A DNA stretch of 24,994 bases from Bacteroidia bacterium (GCA_025999435.1 BNXH01000025.1:1-24994), one strand, 5' to 3'; shown: positions 15,918-23,107, numbered from the stretch's first letter. The notes: generated from the sequence alone by a model not told the origin. Program-made: numbers and translations.

Positions 15918-16799
15918 TTAGGATAGTTCCCTTTCGATTAAAAAGTACAGAAAATATTCATCATTTTTTGTGTTATGCTTATTAGCTAGGTGTTGTATTT
16001 TCTTATTGAGGTTATAGGAAGCTGAATTAGTAGTACCATATCTAAAATAATTTAAGATGAAAGACATATTGTTAGTCACCATCGTTTTAAACATTAGCAT
16101 TTCATTAATCTTATCATCCTCCACAACTTTCAACCATACTTGTAACTCTTTCTTTATTTTGAGAATATCACAACTTCTATCTCTTTCCATAATATTTCTG
16201 AAAGACAGGCATCTCATATATGCTTTTTCTATAACAGGAAATTCTTCAAATAAAGCTTTTGCTCGATCAGACTGGATTACTGTCCAACTTTGAGGAAACT
16301 TAGATAATAAGGAACGACTCCAGGCTAATACTTGTAGTGATGTTTCGCCGTTTCTAAGGCTTTTCTTACAATAATCTATTTGTTGCCGAATACGGACCTT
16401 TTGGCAACACCATAATAGATATCGAATAATACTGAATTTATCTATGATAAAGCAAGCATTGACAAAAATATCCTTACATAATTTCGAATATTTATTAGAT
16501 ATAGACAGGCTAGAGGTCACAGTTTCAACAATACTACAGGCATCTTCTTCAGATAAAAGCAAATTTCGTATATCGGAATAACGGCAACCATGAAGCATTA
16601 GCACTATTTTCCCTGTTTCTTGATTGCTGATAAACAAATGGTGCTCATTTTTAATTTTTATTTCATTGATCCCTATTGATTTGCCTAGATTCTCGGTTTT
16701 AAAAATGAATATATTCTTTACATCTTTTTTACTTTCTGGTAACAAGTTTCGAATAGTTGTCTGATACTTACTGGATCTCCATTTAGGATAATCACTCAA
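15918..16799 (-). CDS. ISAon1/ISL3-like transposase, catalytic triad lost
   Basis: A protein of 293 residues from a TTG start. It follows the ISL3-type transposase of ISAon1-like elements along its length: IGINEIKIK, IIDKFSIIRYL, WSRSLLSKFPQSWT, FEEFPVIEKAY, FILNYFRYGTTNSASYNLNKKIQ. By position the three catalytic acids appear replaced: Asp to Asn in IGINEI, Asp to Ser in SLSISNKY, and Glu to Tyr in NSASYNLN. The same frame is open upstream to 16895 and encodes family-like LFQINIQSLYRWYQNHLSDYPKW, so the true N-terminus lies before the TTG, perhaps joined to the upstream ORF by a shift. The frame is intact despite the lost triad, which suggests a retained non-catalytic DNA-binding role. Confidence 0.65.
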   Translation of the reverse strand: MSDYPKWRSSKYQTTIRNLLPESKKDVKNIFIFKTENLGKSIGINEIKIKNEHHLFISNQETGKIVLMLHGCRYSDIRNLLLSEEDACSIVETVTSSLSISNKYSKLCKDIFVNACFIIDKFSIIRYLLWCCQKVRIRQQIDYCKKSLRNGETSLQVLAWSRSLLSKFPQSWTVIQSDRAKALFEEFPVIEKAYMRCLSFRNIMERDRSCDILKIKKELQVWLKVVEDDKINEMLMFKTMVTNNMSFILNYFRYGTTNSASYNLNKKIQHLANKHNTKNDEYFLYFLIERELS

Positions 16800-16881
16800 A
16801 TGATTCTGATACCAGCGATATAGGGATTGAATATTTATTTGAAATAATACAGAAAGTGTTGGCAGATTACAATAAAAGGTA

Positions 16882-17277
16882 TCAATGTGCTTCTTTTAAA
16901 AAAGACGCAAAATGATGCGTTGTCTTTATTCCGCTCGGATGTAATTGGTATGTGTTGGAATAGTATTTATTGATACCGGATTGCTTCCATCGACGCCGAT
17001 ATATTTTTAAGTAAGTCGGTTTATCTTTTAATGGAAAACTTAGTAGTCCTATAGGGTTACAAAAACCATCTAAAACAATGTTTGGTATTCTTCGTAGGCA
17101 TTGAGGGATCATTTCCTTTTTTTCATCAAAGCGGATCTCTATCCTATTTTTGTGCTCTTCAATTGCTGACAATTCAAAATATGGCAGAATATCATCAGGA
17201 AAACACACGCTTAATAGTTTATCAACCAAGTCTTTCATAACAAAATAATTTAGAAGAGGTAACAAACAAAGATACAT
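16882..17277 (-). CDS. ISAon1-type transposase N-terminal region protein
   Basis: Up to 131 residues; the likely start is the ATG at 17238 (MKDLVDKLLSVCFPDDI), because the upstream codons are uncharacteristic. It resembles the short first ORF of ISAon1-like elements: LLSVCFPDDILPYFEL, then FPLKDKPTYLKIYRRRWKQ, then GIKTTHHFASFLKE. In that family this is the N-terminal, probably DNA-binding, part of the transposase. The next frame lies in +1 relative to this one and overlaps its end. The TTTTTTA run at 16897-16903 is a candidate slippage site. Confidence 0.7.
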   Translation of the reverse strand: MYLCLLPLLNYFVMKDLVDKLLSVCFPDDILPYFELSAIEEHKNRIEIRFDEKKEMIPQCLRRIPNIVLDGFCNPIGLLSFPLKDKPTYLKIYRRRWKQSGINKYYSNTYQLHPSGIKTTHHFASFLKEAH

Positions 17278-17446
17278 TATTCAATAAGAAAATTGGTATA
17301 GCACCTCAAATTGATTTCGAGCCGTAATATATTTTGTCGAAGCAAATCGAGGCCAAATCAAAGCCACTCCTTACCAGATAAAGATATACTGTTTCTAGAT
17401 TCTTCATGATTATTTTTATTTGTAGTAAATTTTAATATTGATAGTT

Positions 17447-17722
17447 ATGGAATTAAAAATTATTGGAGAATGCACTTTAAATAAAATCTCAGATGAGATT
17501 AAGCAGTTATTAGAGAAAAGTCGGAAATTAAGATCTTCTCAAAAGGAGAATAAGTATTTGGATAACCAAGATGTATGTTTATTACTAAACATTTCACCTC
17601 GGACTCTTCAAACTTATAGAGATAAAAGGATTTTGCCATATATTCAAATAGATAGAAAGTGTTATTATAAGCTTGAGGATGTAAATCTATTTATTGAAAG
17701 AAACATGAGTATAACTAAATAA
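17447..17722 (+). CDS. Excisionase-like HTH protein
   Basis: A 91-residue protein from the ATG at 17447; a TTG three codons upstream is less likely. The HTH_17 domain is at about 36-86: YLDNQDVCLLLNISPRTLQTYR, then ILPYIQIDRKCYYKLEDVNLFI. It is transcribed divergently from the transposase-like genes, which leaves a ~170-base intergenic region as a likely shared control site. It pairs with the gene at 17733 (10-base gap). Confidence 0.75.
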   Translation: MELKIIGECTLNKISDEIKQLLEKSRKLRSSQKENKYLDNQDVCLLLNISPRTLQTYRDKRILPYIQIDRKCYYKLEDVNLFIERNMSITK

Positions 17723-17732
17723 AATGTGAATT

Positions 17733-18032
17733 ATGAATAATAATGATATACTAAAAGAATCATCTCCAGAGATAAATGATATACTTCTGGCTATAAAAGA
17801 AATAAATGCAAATATTGAGTTTGCAACTAAAAATTATAAATCAACATTAAAAGATGAACAATTCCTGAATAAAAAGCAAGTTTGTGATTTACTTCATATT
17901 TGCTCTCGCTCTCTACAAAATTACAGAGACAGGGGGATATTGCCATTCTATAAAATTGGAGGAAAACTTTTGTACAAGATGTCTGATGTACAAAAACTTT
18001 TAGATAATAACTTCTATCAAGCATGGGAGTAA
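17733..18032 (+). CDS. Excisionase-like HTH protein
   Basis: A 99-residue protein. An N-terminal helix (about 10-40) is followed by HTH_17 at about 43-92: FLNKKQVCDLLHICSRSLQNYR, then ILPFYKIGGKLLYKMSDVQKLL. It forms an apparent two-gene unit with 17447-17722, mirroring the leftward pair at 15197-15816. It probably binds DNA; the partner and target are unknown. Confidence 0.75.
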   Translation: MNNNDILKESSPEINDILLAIKEINANIEFATKNYKSTLKDEQFLNKKQVCDLLHICSRSLQNYRDRGILPFYKIGGKLLYKMSDVQKLLDNNFYQAWE

Positions 18033-18257
18033 TTGCCTATACAGTGAAATATTATAAAGAATATTTGCTAAACTTGAAGGTAAGAATACAGAAGAGACTA
18101 TACAATAGATAAATAACCAAAAGAAGATGGTGAGAAGATAATTGATAAATCATATTATGTCATCTTCCTATCCGGGAAATTAAAAATCAGGTTTAATTTG
18201 AAAACAATATCTCCTTATAATTATCCAGTTAGATTTCCTATATTTGTTCTTTATAAT

Positions 18258-18456
18258 ATAAGCCTGATAAAGGGAAGTATTACAAGAAAGAAGAATCAAG
18301 CAAACATGGCTTGCAGAGAAGCTCAGTAAGAGTTTTAAAATTATTAATAGCTACGCTTGTAATCGGATTCAACCCCCATTGGAAACTTTATATCAGATTG
18401 CGGAGATACTGCAAGTAAGTGTGAAGGATTCGATTGTTGATAATAAAAAAGTCTAA
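18258..18456 (+). pseudogene. XRE/Cro-type HTH regulator remnant
   Basis: The frame 18274-18456 gives EVLQERRIKQTWLAEKLSKS, then FKIINSYACNRIQPPLETLYQIAEILQVSVKDSIVDNKKV. This is a clear Cro/C1-type HTH with its usual short C-terminal tail. The N-terminus is broken: one extra G at about 18273 separates it from LIK, no ATG is present, and an in-frame TAA lies just upstream. It precedes the AlbA_2 gene by 31 bases and was probably its regulator. The rest of 18033-18257 holds nothing I recognise. Confidence 0.65.
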
Positions 18457-18487
18457 ATGACTATATAATATTATAGAAACTGAATGT

Positions 18488-19999
18488 ATGAGCATCAAAG
18501 AAATCATAAAACAGCCTGAAGGAAGACGTTTGGAATTCAAAGAAGTTCTCCCTGAAAATGCTGAATTAGCAAATACAATCATTGCTTTTGCTAACGATGC
18601 AGGAGGTGAATTATATATTGGTGTTCGAAATAGTCCGAGAGAAATCATCGGACTACCTGAAGAGGAACTCATGAAAATAGAAGAGCAAGTAAGCAATATT
18701 ATATTCGATCGTTGCTATCCTGCTATTATGCCAGACATCACTTTTCTGACAGAAGAGGAGAAACATATCATACGGGTAACTATATTTCGAGGTAGTACTC
18801 CACCATATTATTTAAAGGATAAGGGTAAACTGAAAGGAACATACATTCGGGTTGGTTCTTCCAATCGCTTGGCCGATGGAGAAATCATAGCTGAATTGGA
18901 ACGAAGAAAACGAAACATATCATTCGATAGTGAACTGATTATGGACAAAGCTGTGAGTGAGTTGAATTTTGAATTCTTTAAGCAAGAGTATCAAGACAAG
19001 ACAGGCGAGACTTTAGATATACAGACTCTTCGAAAACTCGAACTTATTAAAGATATAAATGCTACAGAGTATCCAACCAATGCTTTAATATTGTTTTCTG
19101 ATGATGACCTTCGCAGATCACTATTTCCTTTTGCCAAAGTTGAGTGCGCAAGATTTAAGGGTATTAAGACCGAAGAATTTATTGACCAAAAAAGTATTTT
19201 AACCAATATCGCTACGCAAGCAGAAGAGGCTTATAACTTTGTCCTCCGTCATATAAATAAAGGTGCAGTAGTCGAAGGTGTTTATACAATTTCACGTTGG
19301 GAATATCCCGTCAAAGCAATCAGAGAAGCAATTAGAAATGCCATTGTACATCGGGATTATTCACTCACCGGAAAAGATGTTAAAGTAGCCATCTATGATG
19401 ATATGGTAGAGATCACCAGTCCGGGACTTTTACCTCCTTCGATTGATTATGCAGCAATGGAGAGTCGTCAAAGTGACGCTCGAAACAAAATTATAGCACC
19501 CGTTTTCAAGCGGATAGGAATCATCGACCAATGGGGTAACGGATTAAAACTCATTGCTGACGAACTAAAAGAATATCCTCAGATAGAATTTCATTGGAAA
19601 GAAACAGGATTATCTTTCCAAGTGCAGTTCGTGAAGCTTGATTATGTTGAGGAGCAAGAGTTACAGCAAGAGTTACAGCAAGAGTTACAGCAAGAGTTAC
19701 AGCAAGAGTTACAGCAAGAGTTACAGCAAGAGTTACAGCAAGAGTTACAGCAAGAGTTGTCGAACCAGACTATGTATTCTGATGTCCTTAGTAAAATAAT
19801 GGAAACACCTCTTTCCCGCAAAGAAATATCAGAAGGATTAGGGCAGAAACAAGTTTCCGGACAGCTAAATAAAATATTATCAAAACTGGCCGAAGATAAA
19901 TTGATTGAACATACAATTCCAGATAACAAGAATCATCCGGAGCAAAAATTTAGAATAACTAAACGAGGAAGAATCTTTTTAAAGTTAGTAACCAAGTAG
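18488..19999 (+). CDS. AlbA_2 (Schlafen-like) ATP-binding protein with ELQQ repeat
   Basis: A 503-residue protein with three parts. The AlbA_2 nucleic-acid-binding domain spans about 12-130 (RRLEFKEVLPENAELANTII, then AFANDAGGELYIGVRN; Y119-IRVGSSN). A HATPase_c_4 GHKL-like region spans about 265-380 (AIREAIRNAIVHRDYS with E280/N284; QWGNGLKLI 348-356). The C-terminal winged helix is at about 430-503 (SRKEISEGLGQKQVSGQLNKIL). Between the last two, residues 391-422 are eight perfect ELQQ units, probably an extended helix or coiled coil. Such proteins are common putative transcription or defence factors in bacteria. The broken XRE gene upstream may have controlled it. The last identifiable gene before the right attachment core. 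Confidence 0.8.
   Translation: MSIKEIIKQPEGRRLEFKEVLPENAELANTIIAFANDAGGELYIGVRNSPREIIGLPEEELMKIEEQVSNIIFDRCYPAIMPDITFLTEEEKHIIRVTIFRGSTPPYYLKDKGKLKGTYIRVGSSNRLADGEIIAELERRKRNISFDSELIMDKAVSELNFEFFKQEYQDKTGETLDIQTLRKLELIKDINATEYPTNALILFSDDDLRRSLFPFAKVECARFKGIKTEEFIDQKSILTNIATQAEEAYNFVLRHINKGAVVEGVYTISRWEYPVKAIREAIRNAIVHRDYSLTGKDVKVAIYDDMVEITSPGLLPPSIDYAAMESRQSDARNKIIAPVFKRIGIIDQWGNGLKLIADELKEYPQIEFHWKETGLSFQVQFVKLDYVEEQELQQELQQELQQELQQELQQELQQELQQELQQELSNQTMYSDVLSKIMETPLSRKEISEGLGQKQVSGQLNKILSKLAEDKLIEHTIPDNKNHPEQKFRITKRGRIFLKLVTK
19658..19753 (+). repeat. Eight perfect 12-bp tandem repeats (GAGTTACAGCAA)
   Basis: Eight identical copies of GAGTTACAGCAA lie inside the AlbA_2 gene, flanked by partial units (GAGCAA before, GAGTTG after). 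Each adds ELQQ, so copy-number changes lengthen or shorten the linker without shifting the frame. Perfect identity indicates recent expansion. Confidence 0.95.
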
Positions 20000-20081
20000 A
20001 TAAATATTTCATTATCTTTACAACATAGTTCATTGACAGAATACATCAAGCTGAAAATCATAGAAATGTGCACAATGCCAA

Positions 20082-20090
20082 TTCGTGGGC
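20082..20090. repeat. GCCCACGAA motif near the right core
   Basis: TTCGTGGGC here matches the three copies at 3755-3834. It lies 61 bases inside the right attachment core. The flanking bases also share CAATTCGTGGGC with 3794-3805. Putative int2 arm site. Confidence 0.45.
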
Positions 20091-20151
20091 AATGATTTTC
20101 AGACCTAGCTAAGATATTGATTGGATGGCAAATAACCGGTTGGTTCATCTT

Positions 20152-20170
20152 CCGTCCATACCGCCAAAAG
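20152..20170 (+). repeat. Right attachment core (attR-like)
   Basis: An exact copy of CCGTCCATACCGCCAAAAG from 3672-3690, in the same orientation. The bases before it differ (TCTT versus AGTC), so identity starts at the core. A terminator follows at once, as at the left copy. Confidence 0.6.
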
Positions 20171-20172
20171 TT

Positions 20173-20207
20173 AAAAGCAACTCATTGATTTTCGATGGGT
20201 TGCTTTT
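20173..20207 (+). terminator. Intrinsic terminator behind the right core
   Basis: The stem is AAAAGCAACTCAT / ATGGGTTGCTTTT, with one T-G pair and a nine-base loop, followed by GTTTTC. It lies where a tRNA terminator would be if the core is a tRNA 3' end, and it would also stop transcription leaving the island. Confidence 0.7.
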
Positions 20208-20330
20208 GTTTTCAGGGTATTTGTGTTGCACTTTTTTCCAAAATCTCCATTTTACGCTGATGAGAATAGTAAACCGCCCTACCTATCACAAGCAAGACGG
20301 TTTCATGACAAATTTAGTAAACAATGCTAT

Positions 20331-20402
20331 TTATCGCATAGCTGCGTTTTGAGGCTGGTTATAATCGTTATAGTTTTCGGACAATACGATGAGGTCAGAC
20401 AT
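20331..20402 (-). CDS. Possible 23-aa ORF
   Basis: Encodes MSDLIVLSENYNDYNQPQNA, then AMR. Its ATG overlaps the stop of the 30-aa ORF upstream (ATGTCTGA). The composition is protein-like and the chain of three closely spaced tiny minus-strand frames is suggestive, but nothing is recognised. It could be the remnant of one longer gene. Confidence 0.25.
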   Translation of the reverse strand: MSDLIVLSENYNDYNQPQNAAMR

Positions 20403-20487
20403 CAAAGTTATACAGGCTAAAAGTATCTTGTAACTGACCTACTTTAGAGGCTATTTCTACAAGCCTGTTATCCGGTTCCACTTTCAT
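20395..20487 (-). CDS. Possible 30-aa ORF
   Basis: Encodes MKVEPDNRLVEIASKVGQLQ, then DTFSLYNFDV. It begins 10 bases after the stop of the 50-aa ORF and overlaps the following 23-aa ORF by eight bases. The spacing looks like a small operon. Unknown family. Confidence 0.3.
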   Translation of the reverse strand: MKVEPDNRLVEIASKVGQLQDTFSLYNFDV

Positions 20488-20497
20488 ACTATTATTT

Positions 20498-20650
20498 TTA
20501 AAATTTGTTCTTAACTCGTTTGAATTGCAGGACGTTTTTCAAGTCCCTAAGTATTACTTTATGCTCTCTGTCATCATCATCTACCAGCAAGGCAAATGAT
20601 GTATCTATGTGCTTTACGTACATAGTAAGTCCGTTTATTATTGCTGTCAT
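20498..20650 (-). CDS. Small 50-aa hypothetical protein
   Basis: Encodes MTAIINGLTMYVKHIDTSFA, then LLVDDDDREHKVILRDLKNVLQFKRVKNKF. The sequence alternates strands and helix-like stretches and looks like a real small protein. Codon use is balanced, unlike random AT-rich DNA. I do not recognise it. First of three short minus-strand frames between the right core and the flavin oxidoreductase gene; these may be leftovers of the element that carried int1. Confidence 0.45.
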   Translation of the reverse strand: MTAIINGLTMYVKHIDTSFALLVDDDDREHKVILRDLKNVLQFKRVKNKF

Positions 20651-20837
20651 AGGCTAATATTTTAATAAGATATTGAAAAACAACAAATAAGTCGATTTAT
20701 TTCCGTATCTTCACACGTTGAGCAATCTAGTTTTTATTGTATCTATCTTCACAATGTTTTGCTCCGCGCTGGTTTGCGGATCTTCCCATCGTCAAAATCG
20801 ACAACAAAATCAACTTTCTTGTTTATGCTATTAATCA

Positions 20838-20869
20838 GTTACGAGAATGTGTAATGCTTTTGTCGTAAC
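20838..20869. promoter_or_regulatory. Dyad upstream of the flavin oxidoreductase gene
   Basis: GTTACGA (20838-20844) and TCGTAAC (20863-20869) form a perfect inverted repeat with an 18-base spacer, ending 17 bases before the ATG. It could be an operator for the oxidoreductase/alarmone-synthetase operon or a leader hairpin. No T-tract follows. Confidence 0.35.
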
Positions 20870-20886
20870 ACATTTTTATAAATAAG

Positions 20887-21981
20887 ATGAAATCATTTTT
20901 TATAGGGAATCTGGAAGTTAAACTTCCGGTTGTCCAAGGCGGAATGGGTGTAGGAGTGTCTTTATCCGGCTTAGCATCGGCGGTAGCCAATGAGGGAGGT
21001 ATAGGTGTTATATCATGTGCAGGTTTAGGTCTCATTCATAAAGGTCACGGAAATTTCATAAAGAGTAGTATTTGGGGACTGAAAGAAGAATTGCGTTTAG
21101 CCAGAGAAAAGACAAAAGGTATAATTGGCATCAATATAATGGTAGCCTTATCTAATTTTGCAGATATGGTGCGTACCGCCATCGAAGAAAAAGCAGATAT
21201 AATATTTGCAGGTGCAGGACTTCCGTTGGATTTACCATCGTATAAAACTGCCGATAGCAAAACTAAATTAGTGCCTATTGTTTCCTCAGCCCGTGCCGCA
21301 AAAATAATTTGTGAGAAATGGTATAATAACTACAGTTATTTGCCTGATGCGATAGTTGTAGAAGGCCCGAAAGCAGGAGGGCATTTAGGATTCAAAAAAG
21401 AGCAAATTGATGATAACCTGTATTCTCTGGAACAAATAATTCCAGAAGTTATAAAAACGGTAGCTTCATACGAAGAAATAAAAACGATCTCGGTTATTGC
21501 AGCAGGAGGGATATCCTCAGGAGGAGATATGTATCGTTTTATAGAAATGGGTGCATCAGCTGTACAAATGGGAACAATATTTGTTACTACAGACGAATGT
21601 GATGCTTCAGAAGCCTTCAAGCAGATCTATCTTACAGCTAAAGAAGACGACTTAATGATAATCAACAGTCCGGTAGGAATGCCAGGGCGTGCCATTAAAG
21701 GAGAATTTCTCAAACGTGTTGCCGAAGGATTAGAAGTTCCTAAAAACTGTCCTGTACATTGTATAAAAACCTGCGACTATACTAAGAGCCCCTATTGTAT
21801 AATGAAGGCATTATTCAATGCGGCGAAAGGCGATATGAAAAAAGGGTATGCTTTTGCCGGGATAAATGCTCATCTGGCTCAGAAAATAAGTAGCGTTAAA
21901 GAAGTTGTGTGCAAATTGAAAGAAGAATTTGCTCTAGCCGAAAAAGTAGCATTATCAGTAATAGTTCTATCTCATGAATGA
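20887..21981 (+). CDS. FMN-dependent nitronate monooxygenase-family oxidoreductase
   Basis: A 364-residue TIM-barrel flavoprotein of the nitronate monooxygenase/FabK-like family. Motifs are VVQGGMGVGVS (16-25), EGPKAGGHLG (159-168), AAGGIS (205-210) and GASAVQMGT (222-230), the last two being the FMN-phosphate-binding loops. A cysteine cluster (C288, C292, C296, C304 in CPVHCIKTCDYTKSPYC) lies near the C-terminus. The substrate cannot be told from sequence: nitronate oxidation and enoyl-ACP reduction both occur among relatives. Full length. It overlaps the RelA/SpoT-domain gene by eight bases, so the two are translated from one mRNA. Confidence 0.85.
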   Translation: MKSFFIGNLEVKLPVVQGGMGVGVSLSGLASAVANEGGIGVISCAGLGLIHKGHGNFIKSSIWGLKEELRLAREKTKGIIGINIMVALSNFADMVRTAIEEKADIIFAGAGLPLDLPSYKTADSKTKLVPIVSSARAAKIICEKWYNNYSYLPDAIVVEGPKAGGHLGFKKEQIDDNLYSLEQIIPEVIKTVASYEEIKTISVIAAGGISSGGDMYRFIEMGASAVQMGTIFVTTDECDASEAFKQIYLTAKEDDLMIINSPVGMPGRAIKGEFLKRVAEGLEVPKNCPVHCIKTCDYTKSPYCIMKALFNAAKGDMKKGYAFAGINAHLAQKISSVKEVVCKLKEEFALAEKVALSVIVLSHE

Positions 21982-23011
21982 TAATTTGATAGAAGAAACC
22001 GTCAAAAGATACATCAGGGAATATGATCGTTATAAAAAGCTGGCCGATATAGTTTTTGATATATGCCAGATCATAGTCGAAAAGAATCTGACGGTTAGGG
22101 CTACTGTTCAACACCGGGTAAAAAGCCCGACAAGCCTTGCCGAGAAACTAAGGAAAAGCATAAAATATGAATCAGTAAACAGTGTTTTTGAAGGAATTAG
22201 TGACCTTGCCGGCGTTCGTATTATAACTTATCAGGAAACAGACAGACCGAAAGTTGTAGAGGAAATTCTACGCATTTTCATAGGAAAGGGTAATGATAAA
22301 ATCAGGATTGAACTTAAAGATAGAAATGGAAATGATGGTAAATATTATAAAGCGACTCACTGTCAGGTAGCTTTACCTTCCGAATATCTGACAGACAATT
22401 TCAATTTAAAAAATACAACATGCGAAATTCAGGTTTGCAGCCTGTTGTCGCATGTATATAATGAAATTGAACATGACTTGCAATATAAGCCACGAACAGG
22501 AAATTTATCGAAAGATGAAAAGATTTTGATCGATCAGTTAGGACTCATAACAAAATCGGGAGATATAACTATTCGACGGTTATTGGAAGCCACAAACGAA
22601 AGGTTGAAACTTCAGGAAGGAGAGTTCATCGATGTACATGATTTTGCAGTGAGGATGGGAGAACTTCTGAATCTTGGAGAACTATTTGCGAATAATGCGG
22701 GGCTGTTATATGATGAGTTTTTAAATCTGAAACTGGATTCTCCTGAAATAATCATTTCAGAGCTTCTCGATAAAGATGAAACGCTGATTGCTGTCGCAAA
22801 ATATGAATATGATAAACTGACGAAGTATATGGCACGTAAAAATATAAATATAACAATAGATCAAAATTCTTCTGATTTATTACTGTTGGTATTATTGAGA
22901 AAGAAGGTTATCACTATACTCAAAGATTATCCGGCTATAACAGAGAATGACCGGTCATCCCGGTTATTCCGGATTGCTAAAATATATAAGGATATGGTTT
23001 CTGAGCAATAG
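21974..23011 (+). CDS. RelA/SpoT-domain nucleotide pyrophosphokinase (small alarmone synthetase-like)
   Basis: A 345-residue protein. The synthetase domain spans about 25-175: HRVKSPTSLAEKLRKS (47-62), FEGISDLAGVRIITY (72-86, D77), KYYKATHCQV (123-132, the guanine-stacking Tyr region), EIQVCSLLSHVYNEIEHDLQYK (151-172, E151). No HD hydrolase or ACT/TGS domains are present, so it is of the small single-domain type. About 170 further residues are mostly helical and may regulate or oligomerise. It may make (p)ppGpp, or, like toxic relatives, pyrophosphorylate other substrates; no antitoxin is obvious next to it. Coupled to the flavin oxidoreductase gene. Confidence 0.8.
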   Translation: MNDNLIEETVKRYIREYDRYKKLADIVFDICQIIVEKNLTVRATVQHRVKSPTSLAEKLRKSIKYESVNSVFEGISDLAGVRIITYQETDRPKVVEEILRIFIGKGNDKIRIELKDRNGNDGKYYKATHCQVALPSEYLTDNFNLKNTTCEIQVCSLLSHVYNEIEHDLQYKPRTGNLSKDEKILIDQLGLITKSGDITIRRLLEATNERLKLQEGEFIDVHDFAVRMGELLNLGELFANNAGLLYDEFLNLKLDSPEIIISELLDKDETLIAVAKYEYDKLTKYMARKNINITIDQNSSDLLLLVLLRKKVITILKDYPAITENDRSSRLFRIAKIYKDMVSEQ

Positions 23012-23107
23012 GAAGTGACCTTTTATAAACGTAATTCATATTTTAAAGATGAGTTATACATTAGATATTATATAGAATAAAGATTTATGGATTTCATAAA
23101 CAAACAA

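Larger units (their letters stand above)
3672..20170. mobile_element. Putative 16.5-kb integrated island between direct repeats
   Basis: The island is bounded by the 19-bp direct repeat CCGTCCATACCGCCAAAAG at 3672-3690 and 20152-20170. int2 begins 234 bases inside the left copy and faces inward, the usual position of an integrase relative to its attachment site. Copies of GCCCACGAA lie just inside both cores. The cargo is AbiE, the GHKL/receiver/methyltransferase operon, a transposase-derived locus and an AlbA_2 ATPase. No relaxase, type IV secretion or replication gene is seen, so the element would need help to move. A third integrase with a tRNA 3' fragment inside suggests it is composite. 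Confidence 0.6.

Noticed and set aside
16897..16903. Canonical -1 programmed frameshift between the transposase ORFs (U UUU UUA)
   Set aside because: The -1 frame ends after 20 codons; the second ORF is in the +1 frame, so this classic mechanism does not work here.
19658..19753. Tandem repeats as a CRISPR array
   Set aside because: Units are contiguous 12-mers with no spacers and are in frame within a gene.
19642..19929. Minus-strand 95-aa frame with repeated NSCC units
   Set aside because: It is the antisense shadow of the ELQQ tandem repeat; the plus-strand gene has clear domains on both sides.
20125..20420. Two overlapping plus-strand frames of 75 and 65 aa
   Set aside because: They run through the attachment core and terminator, lack protein-like composition, and oppose more plausible minus-strand small frames.
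21974..23011. Toxin-antitoxin pair with the RelA/SpoT protein as toxin
   Set aside because: The upstream partner is a flavin oxidoreductase and no small antitoxin gene lies next to it; a toxic activity cannot be excluded but is not supported.
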